Positions 32,700-41,614 of a stretch of 64,000 nt of DNA are shown here, in pieces. The number at the start of each line of letters is the position of its first letter. The first letter of the stretch is position 1. The notes beneath the pieces were generated by a model. It was not told the origin of the DNA. It was given only the letters and a program-made list of their open reading frames with translations, and searched no databases. Both the position numbers and the translations under genes were made by a program. The stretch comes from Rhynchopus sp. YZ270_cl-10 (taxonomy: Eukaryota; Euglenozoa; Diplonemea; Diplonemida; Diplonemidae): positions 372,001 to 436,000 of the forward strand of contig OZ037924.1 of the NCBI GenBank assembly GCA_964035575.1, given 5' to 3'.

Positions 32700-33535
32700 C
32701 AGATAATGGGGCGAGGGCAGTGCTGTCGCTGAGTTTTGAAAAAAAATTTAATAGGTAGGGCACTGGTAGGGCAGGCCAAAAAAAACCCGCAAAAAAAGGT
32801 CCCGAGCTTTCCCCCCGTAAAAGCGGTCGCTGCGCGCGCTTCGCGCGCGCGACTCCCTGCCAGTGCAAAAAGGTGAGGCTCTTTCTCCCCTCTGATGCAC
32901 AAAATCGTGAAAGGCGGGTGGGGAGGGTGAACCACAAGCCGTAGTGGGTGTCAGCTGTCGTATCAGTAACCTCAGTAGATCTATAAAAGAACCACGGCAA
33001 CCAAAGGTTCCAGGCGAAGCCACGGTATTTCTAAAAAATGTTGCCATAAAGTAGCGCTGTCGTTCGTAATTAACGTCAGTTTCCGTAAAGTTTACTTACG
33101 TATTTTTCTAAAAAACGAAAGTTTCTGGCGAAGCCACGGTACGCAACATTTCAAAAAAAATGCGCTTAAAATTGACCATTTTTACAGCCAAACTGTGTCA
33201 TGGGAAGGGTGCATTGCAAGCTTGCGCCGCAGGCGCACGGTACGCTACTTTTTTTTCTTCCGCCATGCTGCATGCTTCCTTTTCCTTCGGCGTTTGACCA
33301 ATTGAGTCGCGTTCTGGTCTCCCACGGTCGATGAAACGATGAGAAAAAAAACGCCAAAAACTCGTAACGATGGTTAGCAAAATGCCTGCCGAACCCCTCC
33401 TCAAAAAAATAAAATAAAATAATCCTGGTAGGGCAGGAGGGCGGACCTTGCCCTACCAGGAAAAAAAACCAAATTTAATAGGTATGGCGAATGCCATACC
33501 AGCCTGATCAGGCACGACAGCACTGGGCGAGGGGG
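32700..33535. repeat. Cluster of strong hairpins and inverted repeats
   Basis: Contains CAGTGCTGTCG near 32718 and its inverse CGACAGCACTG near 33517; CGCGCGCttCGCGCGCG at about 32836; GGCGAAGCC-ACGGTA at 33013-33027 and 33127-33141; GCGCCGCAGGCGC-ACGGTAC at 33224-33243; CCTGGTAGGGCA and its inverse TGCCCTACCAGG at about 33425-33462; and GGTATGGC-gaat-GCCATACC at about 33480-33499. TTTAATAGGTA occurs near both ends. Looks like nested remains of small palindromic elements. No gene. Confidence 0.65.
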
Positions 33536-34461
33536 GGGAAGAGTGTAAGAGGGATAAAATGGGGATGCAGCAAAAAACAAAAGCAGAAAATTGAAAAAAA
33601 AGAAAAGAAAATCGGGGGAGAAAGGTGGATGGACCATCACAGGACACACAGACACACAAAAATGGACAATATTCTGTACGGAATTAGTACCCATAATTGA
33701 TTTTTTTTTTTCAAATACACAAAAAGAAAAAATACATCTTGCACGGTTGAGCAGAGACTGTTTGGGAAGCTCTAAAATGAGGGGGGGAGGGAAGGGGAGG
33801 GGAAAGAATGTGAGATGAAGGTGCCCTGAACAAGGCTGTTTTTTTCCCTTCGGATGACTGACCGTCAGTAGAATAGCCGGGTTTAAATGGGTTGTTATGA
33901 AGCTTTTGTTAGCCGGGAGGGTAGGAGAAACAGACTGACAAGAAGCTCTGATTTTGACCCCCTCAACCTTTAATCAATTTGTTTGGTTTTTTTGTTTTTG
34001 AAAACTCCAAAAAAAAAAGGAAGAAAAAAAATTAAGCTAAAAAAGAATGAATGAACAGGTACTGGATTTCCTTCTTGTTGTGAGGTTGGTTTACTCTCTC
34101 GAGGGGGGGGTGTGAGTGGGGTTCAGGGAGAAATGGTTTTGTGCCTTTTAAAAAATTCAGGATTGAATAAAAAAGACAGGAGTTATTTTGTGGTTGTTGT
34201 TTTTTTTTTTCCCCCTTTTAACTGTAGACCAGGGCACGCGCTAAATCCACACCCTCACACCCGGTATTTTCGAGGTTTTTTCGAGGTACAAAAATTTTTT
34301 GATTACACGATTTCCTTAAGAAAACCAGAGAATCCCATATTACACAGTAAGGGCACTTCAGATAGTTTTTGGACACACATGTGACCCCAGCGTGGAGAGC
34401 AATCGGCTCGCGCAATCAAAAGAAAGCAGAAAAAAAGGGAAAGAAAAAAGAAAAAAGTTGG

Positions 34462-34484
34462 GTACCGTGCGCCTGCGGCGCTAC
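34462..34484 (-). repeat. Tagged hairpin (GCGCC-GCA-GGCGC + ACGGTAC)
   Basis: Same unit and orientation relative to repeat K as at 20451-20473. Confidence 0.72.
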
Positions 34485-34590
34485 CTGTTCCCTACCCCCC
34501 CCCCATGATGTACTTATGTATATTCCACCTGATTTTGACCATGTTTGCCGGTGTTTTCCGGTGTTGGCCGGTGAAGTCACGGTAATGGGC

Positions 34591-34972
34591 ACTGTGTACT
34601 GTGTACTGTGTACTGTGTACTGTGTACTGTGTACTGTGTACTGTGTACTGTGTACTGTGTACTGTGTACTGTGTACTGTGTACTGTGTACTGTGTACTGT
34701 GTACTGTGTACTGTGTACTGTGTACTGTGTACTGTGTACTGTGTACTGTGTACTGTGTACTGTGTACTGTGTACTGTGTACTGTGTACTGTGTACTGTGT
34801 ACTGTGTACTGTGTACTGTGTACTGTGTACTGTGTACTGTGTACTGTGTACTGTGTACTGTGTACTGTGTACTGTGTACTGTGTACTGTGTACTGTGTAC
34901 TGTGTACTGTGTACTGTGTACTGTGTACTGTGTACTGTGTACTGTGTACTGTGTACTGTGTACTGTGTACTG
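34591..34972 (+). repeat. Heptamer satellite (ACTGTGT)n, about 54 copies
   Basis: Perfect tandem ACTGTGT. It begins 7 nt after GGTGAAGTCACGGTAA (a hairpin-like ACGGTA site). Because 7 is not a multiple of 3, every plus frame reads the same stop-free heptapeptide, so the long Tyr/Cys/Val frames here are not genes. Confidence 0.95.
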
Positions 34973-35259
34973 GGTGTCCGAAAGACCTGAAAATGACCCT
35001 TGTTTACGGGTATGGGTTCATATTTTGTGAAAATTTAAGTCACCAAAATTTTGTCCATTTTTCCGTATATCCCCCACCACAGCCCGGGATTTTCTCGGAA
35101 ATGCAATATAACCCTGATTTTTCCGCCCCCCTTCACATACTTCCTGTAGGTACATTTTTTTGGACCCGATATCCATTTTTTCGGGAAATTTCCGAAAAGT
35201 TAGCGCGCGCCCTGCTGTAGACACCTGATGAATGGATCTCAACGGATGCGAGTACATAG

Positions 35260-35303
35260 TGTTTCATATACTATCTATTCTACTGAATAGAAGGTATACA
35301 ATG
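35260..35303 (+). repeat. Module L copy 3 (first hairpin only)
   Basis: GTTTCATATACTATCTATTC then TACTGAATAGAAGGTATACA. The second hairpin is absent. Confidence 0.65.
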
Positions 35304-35931
35304 ATAACAAAATAAAGGATAAGATGACATTGTCTCATCTTTTTTTAAAAAAAAGTCCTCCCTCCTCCAATTCCAAGAGATTACAGTAACAGAGCAGGGA
35401 TCCTTTTTTTCTTTTTTTTGCTTTTTTTTTTTTTTTTTGCAAAAAAATAAACTCCATTTCCCTCTACAAAGCAAATTCAGTCTATGCTTTTCTCGACTCT
35501 CTTCTCTCTCTCTCTCTCTCCCCCCCTTCTCCCACCCTCCCTCCAGAGAAAAACGGGGTCTGCTTTCGTTTCTATCCTGACTTAGAAAAAGAAATATCAG
35601 CTATCCCCTCTTTCTTCTTCATTCCGCCTGTTATGGTAAGAATTGCACAAGCTGTTCATGAAGTAAAGGAGGGTGAGAAAGAGAGAGAGAGAGAGATCGG
35701 AAAGGAAACTTATTTTCAATGTATGCAATCAACAAAATTGACAGCATATTTTGAAACGAAACTCGAAAAGCGAATTCTCCCATGACACCCAACACAACCC
35801 CCGCAAAAGATTTTGTTTTGTTTTGGTTATTGGCAACAATAAAGTCGCCAGTTTTTAATAACTTTTAATAACCCTATCACAATAACTACCCGAAAGCGTC
35901 CCCAACCTTCACAAAAAAAAAAAAGAGACAA

Positions 35932-35964
35932 AGTTGGTAAGATACACCTAAGCCCTTAGCCAAC
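35932..35964 (+). repeat. Module E copy (short loop)
   Basis: AAGTTGGTAAGATACACCTA then AGCCCTTAGCCAACCG. Stem CTAAG/CTTAG with a 2-nt spacer. Confidence 0.5.
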
Positions 35965-36971
35965 CGAAAGGGGGAGGAGGGGATCAAAATAAATCCCTTA
36001 GAAAACTCCGATACCTTTGAGCGGGGAGACGCCACACAAATAACACACTGCGTTTAGAATACTCGTACAGTATTACGCGAAATCTGAAAGGGGGAAAAAA
36101 AAGAATGCTTTTTCCCCCTCTTTGACTGGAACCATGTGTAAGTCCAGAACATTGTTTTTTTTTCTCCCTCTTGCTTGAAAAGTTGCTTCACATACTCACA
36201 ATAAAAAATCCCATAAAACTAAAATAAATTTTCGAACGTGCTTTGGGGGTCTTGGAAGAAGGGGGGGAGTTGACGTGACAAGGTTTGGATTTCCCTTGAC
36301 ACTATTTGAGGGTGACCAGGCTTCAGCAGTAGCTGGCTGGATGGGGGACACTGCGATTGCAGGTTTTTTTTTTCTTTTTTTTTTTTTCTCTTTTTTAAAC
36401 TCATGAATGCAGGTAGCTACGTACACACCCAGAATTTTTTTCTTTTGTATTGTTTTGGCTAAAAACAATGTGGGGTGGGGGGTATATTTTGGGCTTGCAG
36501 GTGATGCAAACAGGGCTGAGGGGGATCTCACATTGTGGATATCACAGAGAGAGGTGGGGGGACTCATCAATCACATCATCACGACACAATCTTCATCTGT
36601 CATCTGTTCCCCTACTCTCATGACACGGCAAAGAAAATGCAACACTGTCGCCGTTCACGTTCATCTAGAAGAAGGAGCCGTACGGTTCTTCATACCCAGA
36701 CCTGTTGAGTGAAAGGGGGTTTGAAAGTTTGCTTGTTTTGTTTTTGTTTTTTGCTACTTTAGTTTTACTTTTTTGCTGTTTTGCTTCTTTTTTTGCAGCA
36801 TGACCAAAGGTCATTAAGACAGGGTACGTTACTTTTTGAGATGACGATTTATTCCCCGACTTTATTGTTGAAAGGAGGGTTTGAAAATTTGTTTGTTTTT
36901 GTATTGTATTTCACTTTCCTAACTTTGTAAGTTAATAGATCGAGAGAAAAGGTTAAAAAATAAGAAAAGTT

Positions 36972-37011
36972 TATGAGATGAACCTGAGCCTCCCTTGTAC
37001 ATAGTCACCTT
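36972..37011 (+). repeat. Module E copy (divergent)
   Basis: TATGAGATGAACCTGAGCCT then CCCTTGTACATAGTCACCTT. Confidence 0.55.
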
Positions 37012-37070
37012 GATAACAATCGTTATCGTACAGCATAAACAATGTGAGTGACAATATCGTTTATATGACC

Positions 37071-40000
37071 TTAGAGTGCACAAAACGCCAAAAGCGATTT
37101 TTTCATCTCTAACAAAAGATCTATCGCCTTTCCACAAAAAGGCCCCCCCATTTTTCCCCCAAAATGATCGTTCCTCCATTTCTCCTTTAAGCTATGCTTG
37201 TAGGCATATAATAATAAATGGGCGGGGAGTACAACATACTCATTCAGGATATCATCAGACCACTGGATTGTTTCGCCCTGCTCTGCTCCGCTTGACGCCA
37301 GCAGGTCGGTCTGCGAGTCCTTCTTCTCTGTGCTTTGTTCCATGGAACCTTTTGCACTACCCTGCTGCGTGGAGCCTTGGGGGGCAAACGACTGCGTAGG
37401 AAACCCAGGTGCTGAGAGAGAGAAGAAGCAATAGTTAGTTGTTGATACAGATTGAAGAGGCTTTTTTGCGTTTCGGTTGTATCACCAAAATCGCCCTAAG
37501 AGGTGGGACCATGCCCAACAAAAAAAAAATGTCATCCAAAAGAAAGGGAGGATAATTATAAGAACATTGTATTTTTGCTGCATTATTTGTAGTAGCCACA
37601 TCTGGGGAATATGAGGAAAAAAAGTGGATTACATCACCACATACATGGTTAAAGTGGGAGACAGAGGTGTGATAGAGCATAATGACTACATTTTTTTCTG
37701 GGGGAAAAGAAGAAAAATAAACGCCTGCATACCTCCTTGGACCAAGGGGGAGATGACCTGGCAGGACTCATGCGACGTTGGGTAGTAGGGCTTTGCGTTG
37801 ACACGCATGCGGCTGTAGTGGTGTGGTGTGGGTAATGCCTAATGAGGGTAATTCTTGCGCAGAATATGGCCCTTATAGTGTAGTGTAGTGGTTGCTTTCA
37901 TCACTCTTGGTGACGTTTTAGTGCTGAGATGTCGTTAATATAAAGAATTTTACACCGTATAAAGGACCCACACTCGAGAAAGTATTTTGTAAGATGACCT
38001 AAGCCTCTCGCCCGTCGTAGGGACTTAAATTGCAACGTTTAGGGGGGTTTTTTTGGACAACTTTAGATATTGTGTTCATGTCCAAATTATTATGTTCCCC
38101 CTCCCCTAGCGGGGAGGCGTAGTTGAGCATAGAGCTCTGGCCAGATATGAAGCAAAGAGAAGAGTTGGTCAGATGAAGTTATTAATGTGGCAATGATGTC
38201 TTTTTAGGGGATGTCTCAAAAAGTGTGCATACATGGTGTCGGTTTGCTTGTTGGGCATGGCGCGGGTGGCGAGGATTGTTGTGCTGTTTGTGATGCCGCA
38301 TTCTTCGCACATTGCGAGAGGGTCGCGCAGTGTGGTGCCTTTGTTGGTTGTGAGGAGCTGCTGGTCCTTGGGGATCTGGAGGTGGCGCTCGACAGCCTCG
38401 AAGATGGCGCCTACGTTCATCTGCCCAAGGCTGACGTTGATTGTCACACTGCACATCTTCTCCGTGTCGTAGAGGTTCACACTGTCGCACTCATGCACAA
38501 ACAGCGAGTTGTGGAACGTCTTATGCGCGTCAGGACAGAACGCCATCCGGCATGTGTGCATAAATTTCGGGTAATGTGTCACATCGTTGATAAGCTTGCA
38601 GGTCTTGTCATGTGGGCACATCGGCAACGCCACTGCAGAAGGTCTGTACGCAGCGGCAGCTGCGGCAGAAACCGGTGTAGCGATGACCTGTCCAGGGACA
38701 CTCATGACCTGTCCTTGGGCAGGTGCGTTCTGGATGAAGTTTGTCATGTTTGGATGGGATGACTGCCGCATGAGGGTTTGCTGTTGAGCCTGTGCCTGTT
38801 GTGCCTGCGACAGCTGCGCCTGGTTTTGTGCAAGCATTTGCATCTGTTGAAGCTGTGCCTGCTGTTGTGCTTGCTGCAGCTTCTGTTGTTGCATCTGCTG
38901 CATTTGTTGCTGTTGCTGTTGTTGCAAATTCTGTGCAAGCTGCTGCTTCATCGCGAGCTGGTAGGGATGGAAGATCTGGCCGGCCTGGTTGCCTGGGGGG
39001 GATGGGGGCGGGGATGGTGTTGGCGGTGGGGACGGCGCACCTCCAAGATGCTCACCCATCATGTTGCGGTCGAGGGCTGAGGAGCTGAGGGGACGCTTCC
39101 AGGAGGTGGCTGAGCTGGAGAGGGCAGTTGTGGCGGGCGAAGTTGTGGATGCTGTGGAGTCGGGCCATGTACCGTGCGAGGAGGGGGACGCGGGCGGCTG
39201 GTCTGCCGCCGACGAGGCTATCGCAGCAACAGCCGCAACCACCGCATCCTTGACCTGCTGCACCCTGACCCGCCGCACCACCTTCACCAGCTTCACCCGC
39301 GCCTGCTTGTTCAGCTTCTCCCTCTCCTTCCTCTCCTCATCCTCCCCCTTCTTCCGCATCGACCGTTCTCTGTTCCCCAACGTCGTGTGCACACTCTTCC
39401 ACAACACATCCCCAGCGCTCTTCTCAATCGCAGCACGCGCCGCCCCTTCTGCCTTCCTCAACGGTGCAAACACCTTTGCCACAAGCGTCGGTGTGACCGG
39501 CACCACCTCCTCCTCTTCCACCTCTTCCTCCACCTCCCCCTCCCCCATATCGACCTCTGCTTCCACTTCCACTTCGACTTCCGCATCCACTTCTACAACT
39601 GCTTCTGAAGGTGTATCAGACGCAGCGCATTGGCGGTGAGATGCGACAGACCGAGTGGACGAAGGATCCAAGGAGGACTGCGAAGACCCATCATCAGGAA
39701 TCCCTGTACGATACGAGGAGGAGGAGGAGGACGTCGCCGTCATTGTCGACAGTGGAGACGGCGCGCACAGCGCTGCCCCCTTCGCGCTGTGCGACACCGG
39801 GGTGGAGAGATGCGCGACAGGCTCGACCGTCGCCGCCTTCGCGGCGACCACCTTCGCTGCCGACTTCGCTGCCTGCGCTGCCTTTGCAAGCTCGATAGGT
39901 TTCTCCTTCTTTACCTTCTTTTTCGGCTTTTGTTTCGATTCCAATTTTTTTGATGCTGTAGATGCTTTTGTCTGTACCAACGAATCTGAGGTGACGACGG

Positions 40001-40190
40001 AAGAGGAGATGGAAGGAGAAGAAGAAGAGGAAATCGACGACTGGCTCATCGTCTTCCGTTTACGCTTCCGATCCTCCCAGAGGACCCACCCCAGAAGCAG
40101 CACGCCAATAATAACAACCCAGATCGCAGCATCATCAGACTCTGCAACACGACCCTGCATATGAGGCCCGCCTCGTGACCCCATAGCCAT
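37071..40190 (-). CDS. Membrane-anchored protein with polyQ, two CCHH fingers and a ubiquitin-like domain, three exons
   Basis: Exons 40190-38233, 37812-37733 and 37411-37071 join in frame (792 residues). The start is the first ATG (MAMGSRGGPH). In order: one TM helix (AIWVVIIGVLLLGWVLW, about 22-40), Ser-rich and Lys/Glu-rich disordered and coiled regions, a Gln-rich stretch (about 420-490), two tandem fingers with spacing C-x5-C-x7-H-x5-H and C-x4-C-x7-H-x5-H (about 527-567), and a ubiquitin-like fold (about 580-650) with the diagnostic IPKDQQLL. Spliced exon 2 gives RVNAKPYYPTSHE, which resembles a PAM2 poly(A)-binding-protein ligand. The finger spacing recalls PBZ fingers. Role unknown. 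The 3' end is uncertain: a GA|GTATGT donor at 37239 could lead to a further exon. Confidence 0.68.
37412..37732 (-). other. Intron 2 of the zinc-finger/ubiquitin-like gene (321 bp)
   Basis: Donor GGAG|GTATGCAGG at 37732; acceptor TCTCTCTCAG ending at 37412. It joins LVQG to APGFPTQSFAPQG in frame. Confidence 0.72.
37813..38232 (-). other. Intron 1 of the zinc-finger/ubiquitin-like gene (420 bp), contains a module E copy
   Basis: Donor AT|GTATGCACAC at 38232; acceptor CCACTACAG ending at 37813. The 80-bp exon that follows keeps the frame on both sides. An E module lies at 37989-38020. Unspliced, exon 1 would close 21 codons later at 38169. Confidence 0.7.
37989..38020 (+). repeat. Module E copy inside an intron
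   Basis: TAAGATGACCTAAGCCTCTC then GCCCGTCGTAGG. On the strand opposite to the gene. Confidence 0.55.
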
Positions 40191-40559
40191 TCCCTCTTTA
40201 GTCGCCTCAAAGCACAAAGAGACTATACAAGACGACGGAAATAAGGTTAAAGGAAATGAGAAAAAAAGGAAGGTTCAAAACCCCCTTATATAACAAAACC
40301 TTTTTGGAGAAGCGAAGGCTTTGTGTGTGTGTGTTTAGTATAAAAAAAAAGAAAAGACTTTCTTTTCTGGTGTCTGTAGTAGTATAGGGGTGTAGGTTGT
40401 TGATGGGGAAGGGGTAGGTGGGTAGATTTGAGTAAGAAACGAAAGTGGTGGAGTGGAAGGAAAAGAGAGATGTGGGGGAAGGGAACGGGAAGGGGAGGGG
40501 AAGGGGAGGAATATTTGTATGGGTAATGAACTGAGAGATGCAAAGACGCAAAGACATAA

Positions 40560-41382
40560 GGGTAGTGTAACTTTTTCGGTCTGTTACCGTTATTTTGGTG
40601 TTCGAAAAACCCGGCGGGCGGCGGAGAAAAAAGTTATGAAGAAAAAAAAGTTTTACCAGGGGGAAAAAAGTTATGAAGAGATTTTCTTACATTTTTCCAG
40701 AGTTTTCTTCACAGTCAAATCCTTATTTTCGTGACGTGTAGCTTGTTTTCTGTTGCGTGTAGCATTTTGTGCATGTTGCCTGGGTACCTAGGTCCTGGAC
40801 GCCGCGGGTGTCTGGTTCCCAAAATGTCTGGGTACCAGAAAGTTATAGGTACTACAGTGTGTACAGTGTACAGTGTACAGTGTACAGTGTACAGTGTACA
40901 GTGTACAGTGTACAGTGTACAGTGTACAGTGTACAGTGTACAGTGTACAGTGTACAGTGTACAGTGTACAGTGTACAGTGTACAGTGTACAGTGTACAGT
41001 GTACAGTGTACAGTGTACAGTGTACAGTGTACAGTGTACAGTGTACAGTGTACAGTGTACAGTGTACAGTGTACAGTGTACAGTGTACAGTGTACAGTGT
41101 ACAGTGTACAGTGTACAGTGTACAGTGTACAGTGTACAGTGTACAGTGTACAAGAAAACACTCGAGAAGGAAAACGACTTTTCTCTCGAGAAAAAATTGC
41201 TTACTCACCAAGTGATCGTGAGGTGCCATAGGTATGGGCCCTGTACAGCCCCACCCACATCTTTCCTATAGAACCTCTTCATAACTTTTTTCCCTAGGTA
41301 CTTTCTACATAACTTTTTTTTTTTGGTTTTCAAAAAATCCGGCGGGCGGTAACGGTAACAGGCTGAAAAAGTTACACTACCC
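40560..41382. mobile_element. PIF/Harbinger-like MITE, 823 bp, with heptamer satellite
   Basis: 33-bp TIRs with two mismatches, beginning GGGTAGTGTAACTTTTTC and continuing to CTGTTACCGTTA, flanked by TAA at 40557-40559 and 41383-41385. CCGGCGGGCGG occurs just inside both ends in direct orientation, and AAAAAAGTTATGAAGAG occurs inverted. It shares target, GGGTAG start, TIR length and subterminal direct repeats with 20235-21171. No transposase. It lies between the zinc-finger gene start and the end of the Sfi1-like gene. Confidence 0.85.
40854..41153 (+). repeat. Heptamer satellite (ACAGTGT)n, about 42 copies
   Basis: Tandem GTACAGT units filling the middle of the MITE. The register GTACAGT differs from GTACTGT at 34591-34972 by one base. 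Stop-free in all six frames, so the predicted Tyr/Val/Cys proteins are artefacts. Confidence 0.95.
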
Positions 41383-41614
41383 TAAACAAAACTTGAGAAG
41401 AATGTACCTCTTTGTGCACACACACATTTGCAAAAAGAAAAAAGGGGGGTTAGCTTAGATGGGGTGTTTGGGGGGAGAGTTGAGTGGGGAAGGGTTTTGA
41501 CCTTTTGTTAAAAGAAGGCCGTGTAAATGGGGAGAAAACGCTTGGAGAAGTTTAAAAAAAAAAAATACGCCTCAAAGAAAACACAATTCTTCGAAGCCTG
41601 AAAAAGAAAAACAC

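Larger units (their letters stand above)
34230..35214. mobile_element. hAT-like MITE, 985 bp, carrying a heptamer satellite
   Basis: TIRs CAGGGCACGCGCTAA (left) and CAGGGCGCGCGCTAA (right, reverse complement), one mismatch in 15, flanked by the 8-bp direct repeat CTGTAGAC at 34222-34229 and 35215-35222. The interior is a K-type repeat, split by the satellite at 34591-34972. No transposase. CAGGG ends with an 8-bp duplication are classic hAT. Confidence 0.85.
35304..37070. other. Gene-free stretch
   Basis: Homopolymer and CT/GA runs (35505-35530, 35675-35695), two E modules and a minus frame at 36570-36196 with a lysine-run centre that I could not tie to any gene. It may hold the 3' end of the zinc-finger/ubiquitin-like gene if that gene has another exon. 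Confidence 0.45.

Noticed and set aside
32530-33047. Overlapping minus frames of 99-156 codons
   Set aside because: They span hairpin repeats and A/T-runs, with three frames competing and none protein-like throughout.
34369-35220. Long open frames over (ACTGTGT)n
   Set aside because: Seven-base units with no stop in any plus frame give endless Tyr/Cys/Val/Leu peptides. No coding signal outside the array.
25617-35964. Module E as a spliced-leader RNA gene (TTGGTAAGATG looks like a 5' splice site)
   Set aside because: Many copies lack GGTAAG, no conserved leader exon or Sm-type site accompanies them, and copies are dispersed rather than tandem.
38169-38232. Unspliced C-terminus of the zinc-finger/UBL exon 1
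   Set aside because: Follows a GTATGC donor; splicing to 37812 and 37411 keeps the frame and gives better protein sequence.
40854-41153. CRISPR-like array
   Set aside because: The tandem heptamers have no spacers.
40715-41271. Long open frames on both strands over (ACAGTGT)n
   Set aside because: Same artefact; open in all six frames.
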